Shown: positions 34,696-43,655, counted from the stretch's first letter. The stretch is DNA of 44,466 nt from JBGLNL01 sp046484125 (GCA_046484125.1 JAWOBX010000025.1:1-44466); one strand, 5' to 3'. Translations and numbers: made by a program. Notes: a model not told the origin generated them from the letters alone.

Positions 34696-35547
34696 ATGAC
34701 CGATACCGTCTCCTGCATTCCACCGGAACTGGCCCGGGAACATCAGATCAGAATCGTACCGGCATCGAATATAATGTTCGGAGGAAATACCTACGTTGAA
34801 GGAGTTACTATCAGTGCCACCGAAGCCTACGATCTGATAAAGAAGGACCCGGATAGCTTCATGACTTCCGCGATAACACCCGGTTACCTCGCGGAGGAGT
34901 TTCGCGAGGTAAGCAATCTTTCCCCCGGCATCATTCATATAACCCTTTCTTCAGCCATGAGCGCCGGCTTTGAAACGGCCACCATAGCGGCGGAAAACAT
35001 CCGCCAGGAATCCCCCGGCATCGACATTCGGGTTGTAGATTCCAAAACGGTGTCAGGGGCACAGGCCCTCATAGTTCTGGCCGTTTCCAGAGAGGCGGCG
35101 AAGGGAGCCGACCTCGATCGCCTGGTCGATATCGCTCAGAAAGCGCGGGGGGAAACCGGGGGGATAATGTTCCTCGATACCCTGCGCTATATCTACCGTA
35201 CGGGTCGAATGTCCAAGACGGCATCCAGGATAGCCTCGATATTCAACATAAAGCCCATCAACCTGGTCAGCGATGAAGGTACGGTTGAGTTCGTAGACCG
35301 GGTCAGGAAAAGGTCCGACGGTTTCAAGAAGGTTATCGAGCTTATACGGAAGGAGGCGGAAACGGACAGCCTTCATTTCATGGTTTCCCATGCCGCGGCA
35401 CCGGATGTAGCGGAGAACTTCTGCGAGCAGTTGAGAAAAGAATTCAACTGCCTGAGTATCGTCACCAGCGATTATAGTCCGGTGATGGGATATGGGGCGG
35501 GGCCGGGGGCTATCTTCGTGGGTTTCCAGCCGGAACTCGATTTGTGA
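34696..35547 (+). CDS. DegV family fatty-acid-binding protein
   Basis: A 283-residue cytoplasmic DegV-fold protein. DegV proteins bind long-chain fatty acids and can feed fatty-acid kinases. It starts TDTVSCIPPELA, the usual T-D-S/T motif after the first strand, then has HITLSSAMSAGFETA, VVDSKTVSGAQALIVL, FLDTLRYIYRTGRMS and the C-terminal MGYGAGPGAIFVGF. The ATG at 34696 cuts the first strand short. AAGGAGG ends at 34670, seven bases before an ATC at 34678 that would restore six residues, so translation may start there. It lies 44 bases before the reductase genes and is probably co-transcribed with them. Confidence 0.88.
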   Translation: MTDTVSCIPPELAREHQIRIVPASNIMFGGNTYVEGVTISATEAYDLIKKDPDSFMTSAITPGYLAEEFREVSNLSPGIIHITLSSAMSAGFETATIAAENIRQESPGIDIRVVDSKTVSGAQALIVLAVSREAAKGADLDRLVDIAQKARGETGGIMFLDTLRYIYRTGRMSKTASRIASIFNIKPINLVSDEGTVEFVDRVRKRSDGFKKVIELIRKEAETDSLHFMVSHAAAPDVAENFCEQLRKEFNCLSIVTSDYSPVMGYGAGPGAIFVGFQPELDL

Positions 35548-35591
35548 GTCCTGCCATCTCTGATATAATGTTTTGAAGAAAGCTGTCCACA

Positions 35592-36770
35592 ATGGCAACA
35601 GATTCCACACTGGCAGGCACGTCGCAACTGAAAGGACTTGAGCGATTTCGAGAGGTCAACCGCACCTTCCCCGGAACCGCGCAGATCCGAGAGCACAAAA
35701 GCCGGGGCAAGATGGTATTCGGCTGGCTCTGCACCTATGTACCAGAGGAGGTTCTCCATGCCGCGGGTATCCTGCCGATTCGCATAATCGGCTATTCGCG
35801 CGAGGCGGACCTGGACGACGGGACCGCCCTTCTGTATATAAACAACTGCACCTTCTCGCGTAGCTGCCTCCAGCTTGGACTGGAAGGCGAGTACGACTTC
35901 CTCGATGGCGTGGCGGGCGGTTCCACGTGTGACGGGGCTCGCCGCCTCTTCGATATCTGGCGCCAGTACATCGGGACGCCTTTCCATCACGTACTAACCG
36001 TTCCCCGAAAATATACGGAAAGAGCGCAACATCTTTATTACCAGGAAGTGCTACAGTTCAAACAGCACCTGGAGGAATACCTCGGATTCACCATCACCGA
36101 CGAGGCGATTACCGATTCGGTGGCCCTTTATAACCAGTCACGAAGGCTTTTGAAGCAGCTTTACGAACTGCGTAAACGAGAGGAACCCCCCATTAGTGGC
36201 GCCGAGACAATGGAGGTCCTAAATGCCGCCTATCGCATGCCCAAGGAGATCTTCAACCAGTGGCTGAACGAGCTGCTGGATGAATTGGCACAATCGGACA
36301 GGTCTTTCAAAGGGCGGGCGAGGGTGATGTTAAACGGAAGCGTGCTCACCAATCCGGAATTCATCAAGTCGATCGAGGATCAGGGCGCACTGGTAGTGAC
36401 CGATGAACTGTGCACCAGCACTCGATACTGGGGCGACGAGGTGATACTCGACGAAAGGATGCCAGTCCTTGAGGCAATCTCCCGGCGCTATCTGAATAAC
36501 TTTCCCTGCGCGCGAATGTATCCCTCCGACGTGAGATTCGACCGGATCGTTGATTTTGCCCGCGACTATCGGGTGGACGGGGTAATCAGTCAAATAGTCA
36601 GGTTCTGCGTTCCCTACTCTCACGACCTGCCGCTCCTGACCGAAAGGCTTCATAATGAACTGGGTATACCGACCCTGGCCCTGGACGTCGAGTATGGCTC
36701 ATCGGGCTCGGGGCAGGTTGCCACCCGGGTACAGGCGTTTCTGGAGATGCTGGAGGGCTCGAGGAAATGA
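35592..36770 (+). CDS. 2-hydroxyacyl-CoA dehydratase/benzoyl-CoA reductase-like catalytic subunit (HgdB/BzdN-type)
   Basis: A 392-residue cytoplasmic protein of the HgdB/BcrC/BzdN family, whose members bind the acyl-CoA and an Fe-S cluster for one-electron radical chemistry. Visible marks are CTYVPEEVLHAAGILPIRI, NNCTFSRSC (Cys86, Cys92), GGSTCDGARR (Cys113), VVTDELCTSTRYW, FARDYRVDGVISQIVRFCVPYSHDLP (Cys339) and TLALDVEYG near the end. The Cys spacing resembles the three ligands of characterised dehydratases. It overlaps the next gene by four bases. The substrate cannot be read; benzoyl-CoA, another cyclic enoyl-CoA or a 2-hydroxyacyl-CoA are all possible. Confidence 0.85.
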   Translation: MATDSTLAGTSQLKGLERFREVNRTFPGTAQIREHKSRGKMVFGWLCTYVPEEVLHAAGILPIRIIGYSREADLDDGTALLYINNCTFSRSCLQLGLEGEYDFLDGVAGGSTCDGARRLFDIWRQYIGTPFHHVLTVPRKYTERAQHLYYQEVLQFKQHLEEYLGFTITDEAITDSVALYNQSRRLLKQLYELRKREEPPISGAETMEVLNAAYRMPKEIFNQWLNELLDELAQSDRSFKGRARVMLNGSVLTNPEFIKSIEDQGALVVTDELCTSTRYWGDEVILDERMPVLEAISRRYLNNFPCARMYPSDVRFDRIVDFARDYRVDGVISQIVRFCVPYSHDLPLLTERLHNELGIPTLALDVEYGSSGSGQVATRVQAFLEMLEGSRK

Positions 36771-38857
36771 GTGCTGAGGCGGAACATGGAGACAAGCTGA
36801 AATCGATCATCCGGGGCTCGCGCCGGATTGCCAGGCTGACCCGGATGGCTAATCCGGATCGCAAGAGCGATATCCTGTACTACGAGATGCTCGATAAGTA
36901 CTACCAGCGCCTCATTAATGCCCACGATGAGGGAAAGATAATCGCCGCGCATACCGTGTTTTTCCCCGCCGAGATTTTGTATGCCATGGATGTTGTTCCC
37001 ATGCATACCGAGGCGACAACCTGGATGATCACCCTGTTCACCGGGGAGAGTTCGGAGATTGTCACAGCAGGCAATCAGCTTGGACTGGCACCGGAAATAT
37101 GTACTCCTCACCGTGGACTGGCAGGGGCGTTTGCCAGCGGATTCATTCCGAAACCCGATGTCATGCTCTGGTCCAACATGGTCTGTGACAATACAGCCAA
37201 AAGCGGTGAGCTTATCACCAGGATCACCGGAGTTCCGGGTTTCTTCCTCGACCGCCCTTTCAAGCAGAGCGAAGAGGAAGTAGCTTATCTCGCGGAAGAG
37301 ATGGGGGATATGGTCACCTTTCTGGAGAATCATTCCGGGAAGAAGATGGACTGGGCCCGGTTCTCGGAAACCATCGCCAGACTGGACCGGCAGATCGAAC
37401 TAACCCGTGAGATCAATGAGTTGAGAAAAGCTGTCCCCACCCCCTTCTCCCCCCAGGGATTCATGCAGCTTCTCACCGCCGATTATCTGTTCGCGGGTCA
37501 ACCGGAGTCAATTGAGTACCTGGAGACCTTGAGGGATGAAATGGCGGCCATGGTCAGAGAAGGGCGGGGAGCGGTACCGGAGGAGAGGTTCCGGCTGATG
37601 AGCTTCTTCCTGCCGCCAATGTACCTGACAAGCTTCCTGGAGAGGATATCCCGGGAATACGGCGCGGTAAGCGTAACCGAGCCGTTCTTCACCTTCTGGG
37701 AAGAGGGCAAGCTCGACCCTTCCAGGCCGCTGGAGAGCGTGGCACGTAAATCTTATATGATACCCGAGATGCGGATGTACGGACCGCTGGATGACCGGGC
37801 GCTTAACAGCATTCGGGATTGCGCTCAACAATACAAAATCGATGGGGCGATCTACTATGCTGACGTGGGCTGCCGCCACGCGTGCGCCACTATCAAGATA
37901 TTCAAGGATCTCCTGAACGAGATCGATATCCCTGTGATGACGCTTGACTGTGATGTTGTCGATCCTTCCATTACCTCCGAGGACGACATCAGGGAGAAGC
38001 TGGAGCAGTTCTTCGAACTGCTGGAGGAGGGTCGCACATCGGAAGGGCGGGTACACGGTGGGGAGGCGGTGGAGGCGGTGGGGATCGATGTGGGCACTCT
38101 CACCGTTAAGACAGTCGTTCTCAGAAACGGCGATATACTGGCACAAAGTGTAATCGAGTCCGGTGATGAGGCCGAGGAAAGCGCCGCCGCGGGTATGCGG
38201 CAGGCTCTGAAAGATGCCGGTTTGAGCTCGGATAGCCTGATGCGTATAACCTCTACCGGCACCGGCAAAAGACCGCTGGCCTTCAGTACGAGGAAGCAGG
38301 CCATCAATACATGTCTTGCCAGGGGGATTCACAGCCTTTTCCCCACTGTCAGAACCGTGGTCGACCTGGGAGCGGAGACAACCACCGCGTTGAAAATCGA
38401 CGCGAGGGGGCGCCTCCTGGCCTGGGAAAACCAGGATAAATGCGCATCCGGCACCGGGGTTTTTCTCCAGCAGATGGCCAGACTTATGGGCAGATCGCTC
38501 GGCGAGGTTTCGGAGCTCTCAATGCAGTCGACCTCCCCGGCCGATATCTCGAATACCTGCGCGGTTTTCGCCGAATCGGAGGTTATCTCACACGTTCACC
38601 GTGACCCGCCGACTCCCGTGCCTGACATCGCGGCCGGGATTTACGCGTCGATGGTAGGCCGGATAATGGCCATATGCAAACGCATAGGAATTGAGAGGGA
38701 TGTGGCGGTGGTGGGAGGGGTGGCTAAAAACAGTGGATTGATCAGGCTTCTGGAGGGGGAGCTGGGGTTTAAGGTTATGGTACCTGAAGAACCCCAGATG
38801 GTGGCGGCTCTGGGGGCGGCAATCCTCGCGCGGGAGACTGGTGACGGGTTTGCCTGA
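36767..38857 (+). CDS. Fusion of HgdA/BzdO-type catalytic subunit and BadF/BcrA-type ATPase
   Basis: A 696-residue two-part protein. Residues about 20-430 form the second catalytic subunit type: AHTVFFPAEILYAMDVVP, APEICTPHRG (Cys112), SNMVCDNTAK (Cys140), DVGCRHACATIKIF (Cys369/373) and TLDCDVVDPS. Residues about 437-696 form an ASKHA ATPase: GIDVGTLTVKTVV (phosphate 1), DLGAETTT, DKCASGTG (Cys559), NTCAVFAESEVI (Cys598) and VVGGVAKNSGL. The two ATPase cysteines would help hold the bridging [4Fe-4S] cluster of the activator. In known systems these are separate polypeptides. I see no internal ribosome site strong enough to split them. The fusion ties ATP hydrolysis directly to the catalytic half. 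Confidence 0.87.
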   Translation: MSAEAEHGDKLKSIIRGSRRIARLTRMANPDRKSDILYYEMLDKYYQRLINAHDEGKIIAAHTVFFPAEILYAMDVVPMHTEATTWMITLFTGESSEIVTAGNQLGLAPEICTPHRGLAGAFASGFIPKPDVMLWSNMVCDNTAKSGELITRITGVPGFFLDRPFKQSEEEVAYLAEEMGDMVTFLENHSGKKMDWARFSETIARLDRQIELTREINELRKAVPTPFSPQGFMQLLTADYLFAGQPESIEYLETLRDEMAAMVREGRGAVPEERFRLMSFFLPPMYLTSFLERISREYGAVSVTEPFFTFWEEGKLDPSRPLESVARKSYMIPEMRMYGPLDDRALNSIRDCAQQYKIDGAIYYADVGCRHACATIKIFKDLLNEIDIPVMTLDCDVVDPSITSEDDIREKLEQFFELLEEGRTSEGRVHGGEAVEAVGIDVGTLTVKTVVLRNGDILAQSVIESGDEAEESAAAGMRQALKDAGLSSDSLMRITSTGTGKRPLAFSTRKQAINTCLARGIHSLFPTVRTVVDLGAETTTALKIDARGRLLAWENQDKCASGTGVFLQQMARLMGRSLGEVSELSMQSTSPADISNTCAVFAESEVISHVHRDPPTPVPDIAAGIYASMVGRIMAICKRIGIERDVAVVGGVAKNSGLIRLLEGELGFKVMVPEEPQMVAALGAAILARETGDGFA

Positions 38858-39116
38858 TCAATTGCCGGTATGGCAAATACAGAGGATAACCTCCAACACC
38901 GATTGAAACGGTTGCCGCGGGGGAAGAAAATAACCGGATTATAAGCAGAGGGTTCCGGGGGGTGCAGTCCCCTGAGTTGTTTCAGGGAGGTTTTGAGTGT
39001 GGGAGCATTAATGCCGGATTGTCAACGGTGTGGGGGGCTGGTCGAGCGCAAAGCGTGGAATGATATGATTAAGGGTCTTAATTTCGCAGCAACTCAGAAG
39101 AGGAGTTCCTGAAAGA

Positions 39117-40178
39117 ATGATCGTAGCCGGTATAGATATCGGATCGCGTGCCGCCAAGGGCGTATTGATGAAAGACGGTGAGATAGTCGCCTCCGTCATC
39201 GGAGATACCCTGGCAGAGAGTGTGAAGACCTCGGAAGCAACCATGTCCCGCCTTCTCGAGATGGCGCGCGTATCGATGGGAGACGTCGATTATATAGTCG
39301 CCACCGGCTACGGGAGAATCCTGGTGCCGTTCGCCAGTGAAAATGTCTCCGAGATCAGTTGCCATGCCAGGGGAATAAACTGGTATTTCCCGTCAGTGAG
39401 GACCATACTCGATATGGGCGGGCAGGATAACAAGGCCATAAGCTGCGATGGGCGGGGGCGGGTGGTCAATTTCGTCATGAACGATAAATGCGCTGGCGGC
39501 ACCGGACGTTTCCTGGAGATGATAGCCGAAGTCCTCGGTGTCTCGCTGGAGAAGAGCGGCGAACTGGCACTGGCGGCCTCGAATGCAGTGCCTTTCAATA
39601 CGGTTTGTGCCGTGTTCGCCAAATCGGACGCTATTGCCTACCGAAGACAGGGAGTGGATAAAGGGGAGATACTGGCCGGACTCAACAACGCCATCTCCCA
39701 GCGGAGCCTCAATTTGCTCAAAAGAGTCTCGATTCAGCCCGATTTCTCCATCACCGGGGGAATCGCCAAAAACAGGGGTATGGTCGCCAGGCTAACGGAG
39801 AAAGCGGGCCTAGAGCCGCTTCTGTGTGAGGACCCTCAGATTGTCGGCGCGCTGGGGGCGGCGCTGATCGCCGCCGAAAGGCTGGAGGGGAGGGGAAGGG
39901 AGGAGATGAAAGTCCAGTACGGGTACTCGGATGGAACCGGGGAATATTATATAACCATCGATAACACCGTGTGTGATGGCTGCGGTGAATGTGTATCCGC
40001 CTGCCCGGAGGGAATCCTGACACTGTTCTACGAGGACGGTGTTCGACCAAAAGCCGCGGTGAGGGAGGAGGTTCGTAAGAAGTTATCCTATTTGTGTCCA
40101 GGGTTTGAAATCTGCGGCAAAAACGAGATTAACTGTCACCGAGCCTGTCCTCATGACGCTATCAGCCACTCGTGGTGA
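39117..40178 (+). CDS. BadF/BcrD/HgdC-type ATPase with C-terminal ferredoxin domain
   Basis: A 353-residue activator. Residues about 1-255 are the ASKHA ATPase: GIDIGSRAAKGVLM, YIVATGYGR, DMGGQDNKAI, NDKCAGGTGRFLEM (Cys125), NTVCAVFAKSDAIA (Cys164), FSITGGIAKNRGM and GALGAALIAAE. Cys125 and Cys164 correspond to the cluster ligands of the known HgdC activator. Residues about 280-353 are a two-cluster ferredoxin-like tail: CDGCGECVSACP from Cys286, then CPGFEICGKNEINCHRACP. A ferredoxin fused to the ATPase would deliver electrons to it directly. GAGGAG precedes the ATG. A 259-bp gap separates it from the fusion gene, in which I see no other gene. Confidence 0.87.
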   Translation: MIVAGIDIGSRAAKGVLMKDGEIVASVIGDTLAESVKTSEATMSRLLEMARVSMGDVDYIVATGYGRILVPFASENVSEISCHARGINWYFPSVRTILDMGGQDNKAISCDGRGRVVNFVMNDKCAGGTGRFLEMIAEVLGVSLEKSGELALAASNAVPFNTVCAVFAKSDAIAYRRQGVDKGEILAGLNNAISQRSLNLLKRVSIQPDFSITGGIAKNRGMVARLTEKAGLEPLLCEDPQIVGALGAALIAAERLEGRGREEMKVQYGYSDGTGEYYITIDNTVCDGCGECVSACPEGILTLFYEDGVRPKAAVREEVRKKLSYLCPGFEICGKNEINCHRACPHDAISHSW

Positions 40179-40192
40179 TCAACAGGCCTTCG

Positions 40193-40732
40193 CTACTCCT
40201 CTTTCTTGTCGATATCCCCCATATCCAGGTCTTCTATAACCTCACGGAAAGCGGGGGGCATCTCCTCCGCCTTGTCACCGGCGTGTTCTATTGTAGCCAG
40301 TTCCTCGTATGGTCGCAGGTAACCGGTCTGGGGGTCTACTCCCATGGCAGCCTCATCAAGAACCGGCTCATTGACGAAGATCGGCGCGTCGAACCTAAGC
40401 GCGATGGCGATACAATCGCTGGGGCGAGAATCGACGCTGAACTGCTGCCCCTGCTGCCGGAAGATGAGTGAGCCGTAAAAAACATCATCCCGGAGTTCGG
40501 TCACTACAACCTGGTCAACCGAGGCCCCGAGGCTCTCGAAAGTCAATTTAATCAAGTCGTGAGTCAGCGGCCTGGGGGGATCTATGTTTTCCATCCTCAA
40601 CGCGATGGCGTTCGCCTCCGCGGTGCCCACGAAAACAGGGAGATACCGCTCTCCGTCCCCCTCTTTCAACAGTACTATGCGAGAGTCATTGGCACTGCTA
40701 ACCAGTATGCTCTCGACCGTCATCCGTATCAT
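40193..40732 (-). CDS. Bifunctional nuclease family protein (BFN/DUF151)
   Basis: A 179-residue protein of the BFN family. It has MTVESILVS, RYLPVFVGTAEANAIAL, RPLTHDLIKLTFESLGA, FYGSLIF and VDSRPSDCIAIALRFDAPIFV, the family core, followed by an acidic tail. Plant members show DNase and RNase activity; bacterial function is poorly known. I chose the ATG at 40732; a TTG at 40741 and an ATG three codons later are alternatives, none with a strong ribosome site. It converges on the ferredoxin-ATPase gene, only 14 bases away. Confidence 0.88.
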   Translation of the reverse strand: MIRMTVESILVSSANDSRIVLLKEGDGERYLPVFVGTAEANAIALRMENIDPPRPLTHDLIKLTFESLGASVDQVVVTELRDDVFYGSLIFRQQGQQFSVDSRPSDCIAIALRFDAPIFVNEPVLDEAAMGVDPQTGYLRPYEELATIEHAGDKAEEMPPAFREVIEDLDMGDIDKKEE

Positions 40733-40807
40733 CTTCGACAACCCGTTAACAGATTACCACCCCTCAGGTTTACCCGGCCTGTGTAAGCGCTCGGTCCTTA
40801 TAACAGC

Positions 40808-41080
40808 CTAGGCGCCCAACATAACGAATCCGCTTCCCTCAGGACTCTGCTGGAAATCGAGAGTAATCCCTTCCAGCTCCTGGGCGAGCTGATCGTCGAC
40901 CATCAGGATCTTTGATTCGCTATGCTCCACAATCTGATCACCCTCTTTTTCCATATCCAGTACCAGACTGAGCTGGCCCTGCTCTGTTCTGACCATCCTC
41001 AGCCCCGCCTCTTCCGTGTCAGTGTTGCCATCCAGAAGGGTCTTCAGGGCCTGCTTTGCGTTTTCTGTCACTGCGATCAT
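40808..41080 (-). CDS. HesB/IscA-fold protein without cysteines
   Basis: A 90-residue protein with the size and strand order of the HesB/IscA fold (MIAVTENAKQALKTLL, GLRMVRTEQGQLSLVLDM, ILMVDDQLAQELEGITLDF, GSGFVMLGA). The three Cys ligands that IscA uses are absent; the protein has no Cys at all. It therefore cannot bind a cluster in the usual way and may be a structural or regulatory relative. The start is the ATG at 41080 after GGAGG; the open frame continues 22 codons upstream without a ribosome site. It lies head-to-tail with the BFN gene. Confidence 0.72.
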   Translation of the reverse strand: MIAVTENAKQALKTLLDGNTDTEEAGLRMVRTEQGQLSLVLDMEKEGDQIVEHSESKILMVDDQLAQELEGITLDFQQSPEGSGFVMLGA

Positions 41081-41506
41081 AATTGTTGCCTCCTTCCCGT
41101 ATGCTGTTCTACATTCGCAAAGCCAGAGGAGATTTGCCTTATTCAAACCGTAAGGTTAAAGGGGCCCTTCCACAACCCCGTCACACCCATGGAGAGAACA
41201 AGTTCCCGCTCCAGCGGTAAAACTGAATTGGTTCCACCCTAACATATTGTCACTTTTGAGTCAAATAACCGGATGGCCCCGGAGAGCGGCGGTTTAAATG
41301 GAGTTCAGTCATCCTGCGGCTGAGTACCCGTAAGAGTTGATAACCAGGTCATCCAGATGGAGTCATAGTTTATGGGGGCCTGGAACATCTACCTTATCAG
41401 GTGTGGCAGGGGTTGCTTTCTCACGGAAGAAAACGAAGGAACCGGGTGGTGATTATCACTGGCCGGGCGAATGTCTTTATATCTGAAACGCTGTTTCCGG
41501 GTCAAA
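41081..41506. promoter_or_regulatory. Intergenic stretch with weak promoter for the HesB-like gene
   Basis: On the minus strand, TTGACT (plus 41259-41264) and TAGGGT (41236-41241) are 17 bases apart. The leader would be about 150 bases. No gene, RNA or strong hairpin is otherwise evident in this stretch. Confidence 0.35.
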
Positions 41507-42682
41507 TTACTGGCCTTGCCATTCCTCGACCGTTATCGTCCTCACGGCTACATCGGAACCCCCCGGCCCCTCCACAGTCAACCGCACCGTGTAAGTCCCG
41601 GGAAAGGCGAAGGAATGAGTCGGGTTCTTCAGGTTGCTGGTAGTCCCGTCGCCGAAATTCCACCTCCAGTCCGTTACAGTCCCTTGAGACAGGTCGGTGA
41701 ACTGTTCGTCGAAACCCACATATGTAGAGGAATGACAGTAGAAATCCGCGACCGGTGGCGGTTCGAGCACATTGATGTAAGCGTTCCTGGTCTTGGTAAC
41801 CGCGGTATCGCTCTGGCCAATCACCGCCAGGGTTACGTCATAGACGCCGGCGCTGGTATAGGTGTGAACCGGATTCTGTTCGCTGCTTGTATTCCCGTCA
41901 CCAAAGTCCCACGCCCAACTGGTGATATTCCACATTGACAGGTCCTTGAACTCTACTTCGACGGGGTTATAGCCCGTTGTCGGGCTGGCAGTGAAGTCAA
42001 CCTCGATGACTTCTATCAAGTCCTTCCTGGTCTTGGTATCCCTGCCGTCGGGACCTTCTACAGTCAATGTCACTGTATATATTCCCGGCTCGACATAGGT
42101 ATGCGACGGGTTCTTGGCTTTGCTCGTGTAACCATCACCAAATTCCCATAAACGCTCGGTAACCGCTTTATCGGTCGTGTTGGTGAAATCCACTTTAAGC
42201 GGGATACTACCACAGACAGGTTGGCAGATAAAGTTCGCCGAAGGGGGGCGGGGTAGAACAGTAAGGGGCTTTGTTACCTTGGAAGACCACTCGCCATCGA
42301 CGCTCAGAACTTCCAGTATGATTGTATAAGCGCCCGGTTTCTCTGTCACCAGGGATGAGGAGAATGATTCCCGGTGAGAAATCGTGCCCTCTCCCGCGAT
42401 GCTCCATCGGTGCCTCTCGATCTTGTCCGCCGGTTCGCCAGCTCCCTCGAACGTCACCTTGTCACCGACGTAGGCCGGATTAGGTTTTATTTCCTTGATC
42501 ACCGGTGTCGGCTGTTCTCTGGTGGTGGGTGTGATCGTAGAAACAGGGCCATCGTCAGAATCGGATGTAGCAGGAGAAGCGGTTGGTGATGGCGAAGGTG
42601 ACGGGGAAGCGTCAGACCCGCTGGAGCAGCCTGTCAATACAAGCAGGCTTATTATCAGCGCCAGAAACCAGTACCTTCGCAT
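41507..42682 (-). CDS. PKD-repeat lipoprotein
   Basis: A 391-residue exported lipoprotein: a hydrophobic signal ending LTGC at about residue 19, a Ser/Pro/Thr-rich linker (to about 60), then four immunoglobulin-like modules. The first (about 60-140) is diverged. The other three (about 145-225, 228-308, 310-388) are clear PKD domains with WEFGDGYTS, WDFGDGNTS and WNFGDGTTS and the HTY/TVTLTV motifs. PKD modules bind surface polymers or space other domains; there is no enzyme domain. Its PKD units resemble those of the giant secreted protein. Confidence 0.87.
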   Translation of the reverse strand: MRRYWFLALIISLLVLTGCSSGSDASPSPSPSPTASPATSDSDDGPVSTITPTTREQPTPVIKEIKPNPAYVGDKVTFEGAGEPADKIERHRWSIAGEGTISHRESFSSSLVTEKPGAYTIILEVLSVDGEWSSKVTKPLTVLPRPPSANFICQPVCGSIPLKVDFTNTTDKAVTERLWEFGDGYTSKAKNPSHTYVEPGIYTVTLTVEGPDGRDTKTRKDLIEVIEVDFTASPTTGYNPVEVEFKDLSMWNITSWAWDFGDGNTSSEQNPVHTYTSAGVYDVTLAVIGQSDTAVTKTRNAYINVLEPPPVADFYCHSSTYVGFDEQFTDLSQGTVTDWRWNFGDGTTSNLKNPTHSFAFPGTYTVRLTVEGPGGSDVAVRTITVEEWQGQ

Positions 42683-42882
42683 ATTTAACTCAACGCAGGC
42701 AGATTATTCTACTTTAAGCGAATTATATTCTCTCCGTTTCAATATTTCAAGCAGAATGTGTCTCCCAAAACAGCATTTCAGATATTTTAGATACTTACCC
42801 AATAGATTAAAAGTTAATTGTTGTTGTAGAGCCGGTCATAACCTCTCCCGCGAATTTGTTTCATCATTCGTTAAACTGAGGA

Positions 42883-42980
42883 ACCTCTGATCAATCCCCA
42901 CAAATCCCCCAATCATGGGGGACTTATAAAACCGGGGGACACACCCCTAATCCCCCGAAAGTCCCCTCTTATTCAGAGGC
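42883..42980 (+). repeat. C/G-run dispersed repeat, copy 2
   Basis: It contains the core AAATCCCCCAATCATGGGGG found at 27408-27545 (inverted there), then GACTTATAAAACC and CCCC/GGGG stems. Its ends carry CCTCTGA and TCAGAGG, an inverted pair. The adjacent 42683-42882 stretch is AT-rich and shows no gene. Confidence 0.65.
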
Positions 42981-43022
42981 TCCCTGATATCAGCCAAATG
43001 CCCCGGGGTATTTGGTGACTGG

Positions 43023-43052
43023 TTGCGCGGTTGCGTGAGACAAGCATATAAT
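43023..43052 (+). promoter_or_regulatory. Candidate sigma-70 promoter of the ECF sigma operon
   Basis: TTGCGC (43023-43028), 18 bases, TATAAT (43047-43052). The transcript would start about 27 bases before the sigma start codon. Confidence 0.5.
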
Positions 43053-43085
43053 CCCCATAGCGGGTCTGGTTTGAGGAGCCTGGTT

Positions 43086-43655
43086 TTGGACGAGAAAACG
43101 ACACAGGATGAATTGGCCCTGGTTCGACGGGCAAGAACGGGGGATAAAGAGGCTTTCGGCCAGCTTATGGAGATGCACGCGGTAAGGGTTTACCGAATAG
43201 CCTATTCTATTACCCGCGACCAGAGCGAGGCGGAAGACGCGGTTCAGGAAGCCTTCGTTACGGCTTTCAAGTCAATCAGGAAGCTGGAGAAGGAGGAATC
43301 ATTTCGTTCCTGGCTCAGCCGAATCGTAACCACAAGGGTCTACGATCTTCTCCGGAAGAAACAGAAGGGACTTAAGGCCATCGAAAAAGAACAGAAGGAG
43401 TTTAAAGTCAAGCTGGCTCAAAGCACTTCCAATCCCGCTGACAGTAAGCATGAGCTTAGCATGGATCTGCAGGACGCGATTAGCAATCTGCCCCAGTCAC
43501 ACCGCCTCGCTGTCATGCTGCGCTACACCGAGGACGCTTCCACAGACGAGATCGCCACAATTTTGGATCGGCCCGCGGGAACGGTGAGGAGGATACTGAG
43601 CGAATCATACCAGATGTTACGTCTCTATTTACAGGAAGGGGATGAAAGCTCATGA
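43086..43655 (+). CDS. ECF-type RNA polymerase sigma factor
   Basis: A 189-residue sigma factor with two conserved regions. Region 2 is about 20-90 (AFGQLMEMHAVRVYRIAYSI, SEAEDAVQEAFVTAFKS, FRSWLSRIVTTRVYDLLRK). Region 4 is about 125-180 (ISNLPQSHRLAVMLRYTEDAS, TDEIATILDRPAGTVRRIL). It would redirect RNA polymerase to stress or envelope promoters. I chose the TTG at 43086 because GAGGAG sits seven bases upstream; the open frame runs on to 43023, which is in the promoter. It overlaps the anti-sigma gene by four bases. Confidence 0.9.
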   Translation: MDEKTTQDELALVRRARTGDKEAFGQLMEMHAVRVYRIAYSITRDQSEAEDAVQEAFVTAFKSIRKLEKEESFRSWLSRIVTTRVYDLLRKKQKGLKAIEKEQKEFKVKLAQSTSNPADSKHELSMDLQDAISNLPQSHRLAVMLRYTEDASTDEIATILDRPAGTVRRILSESYQMLRLYLQEGDESS

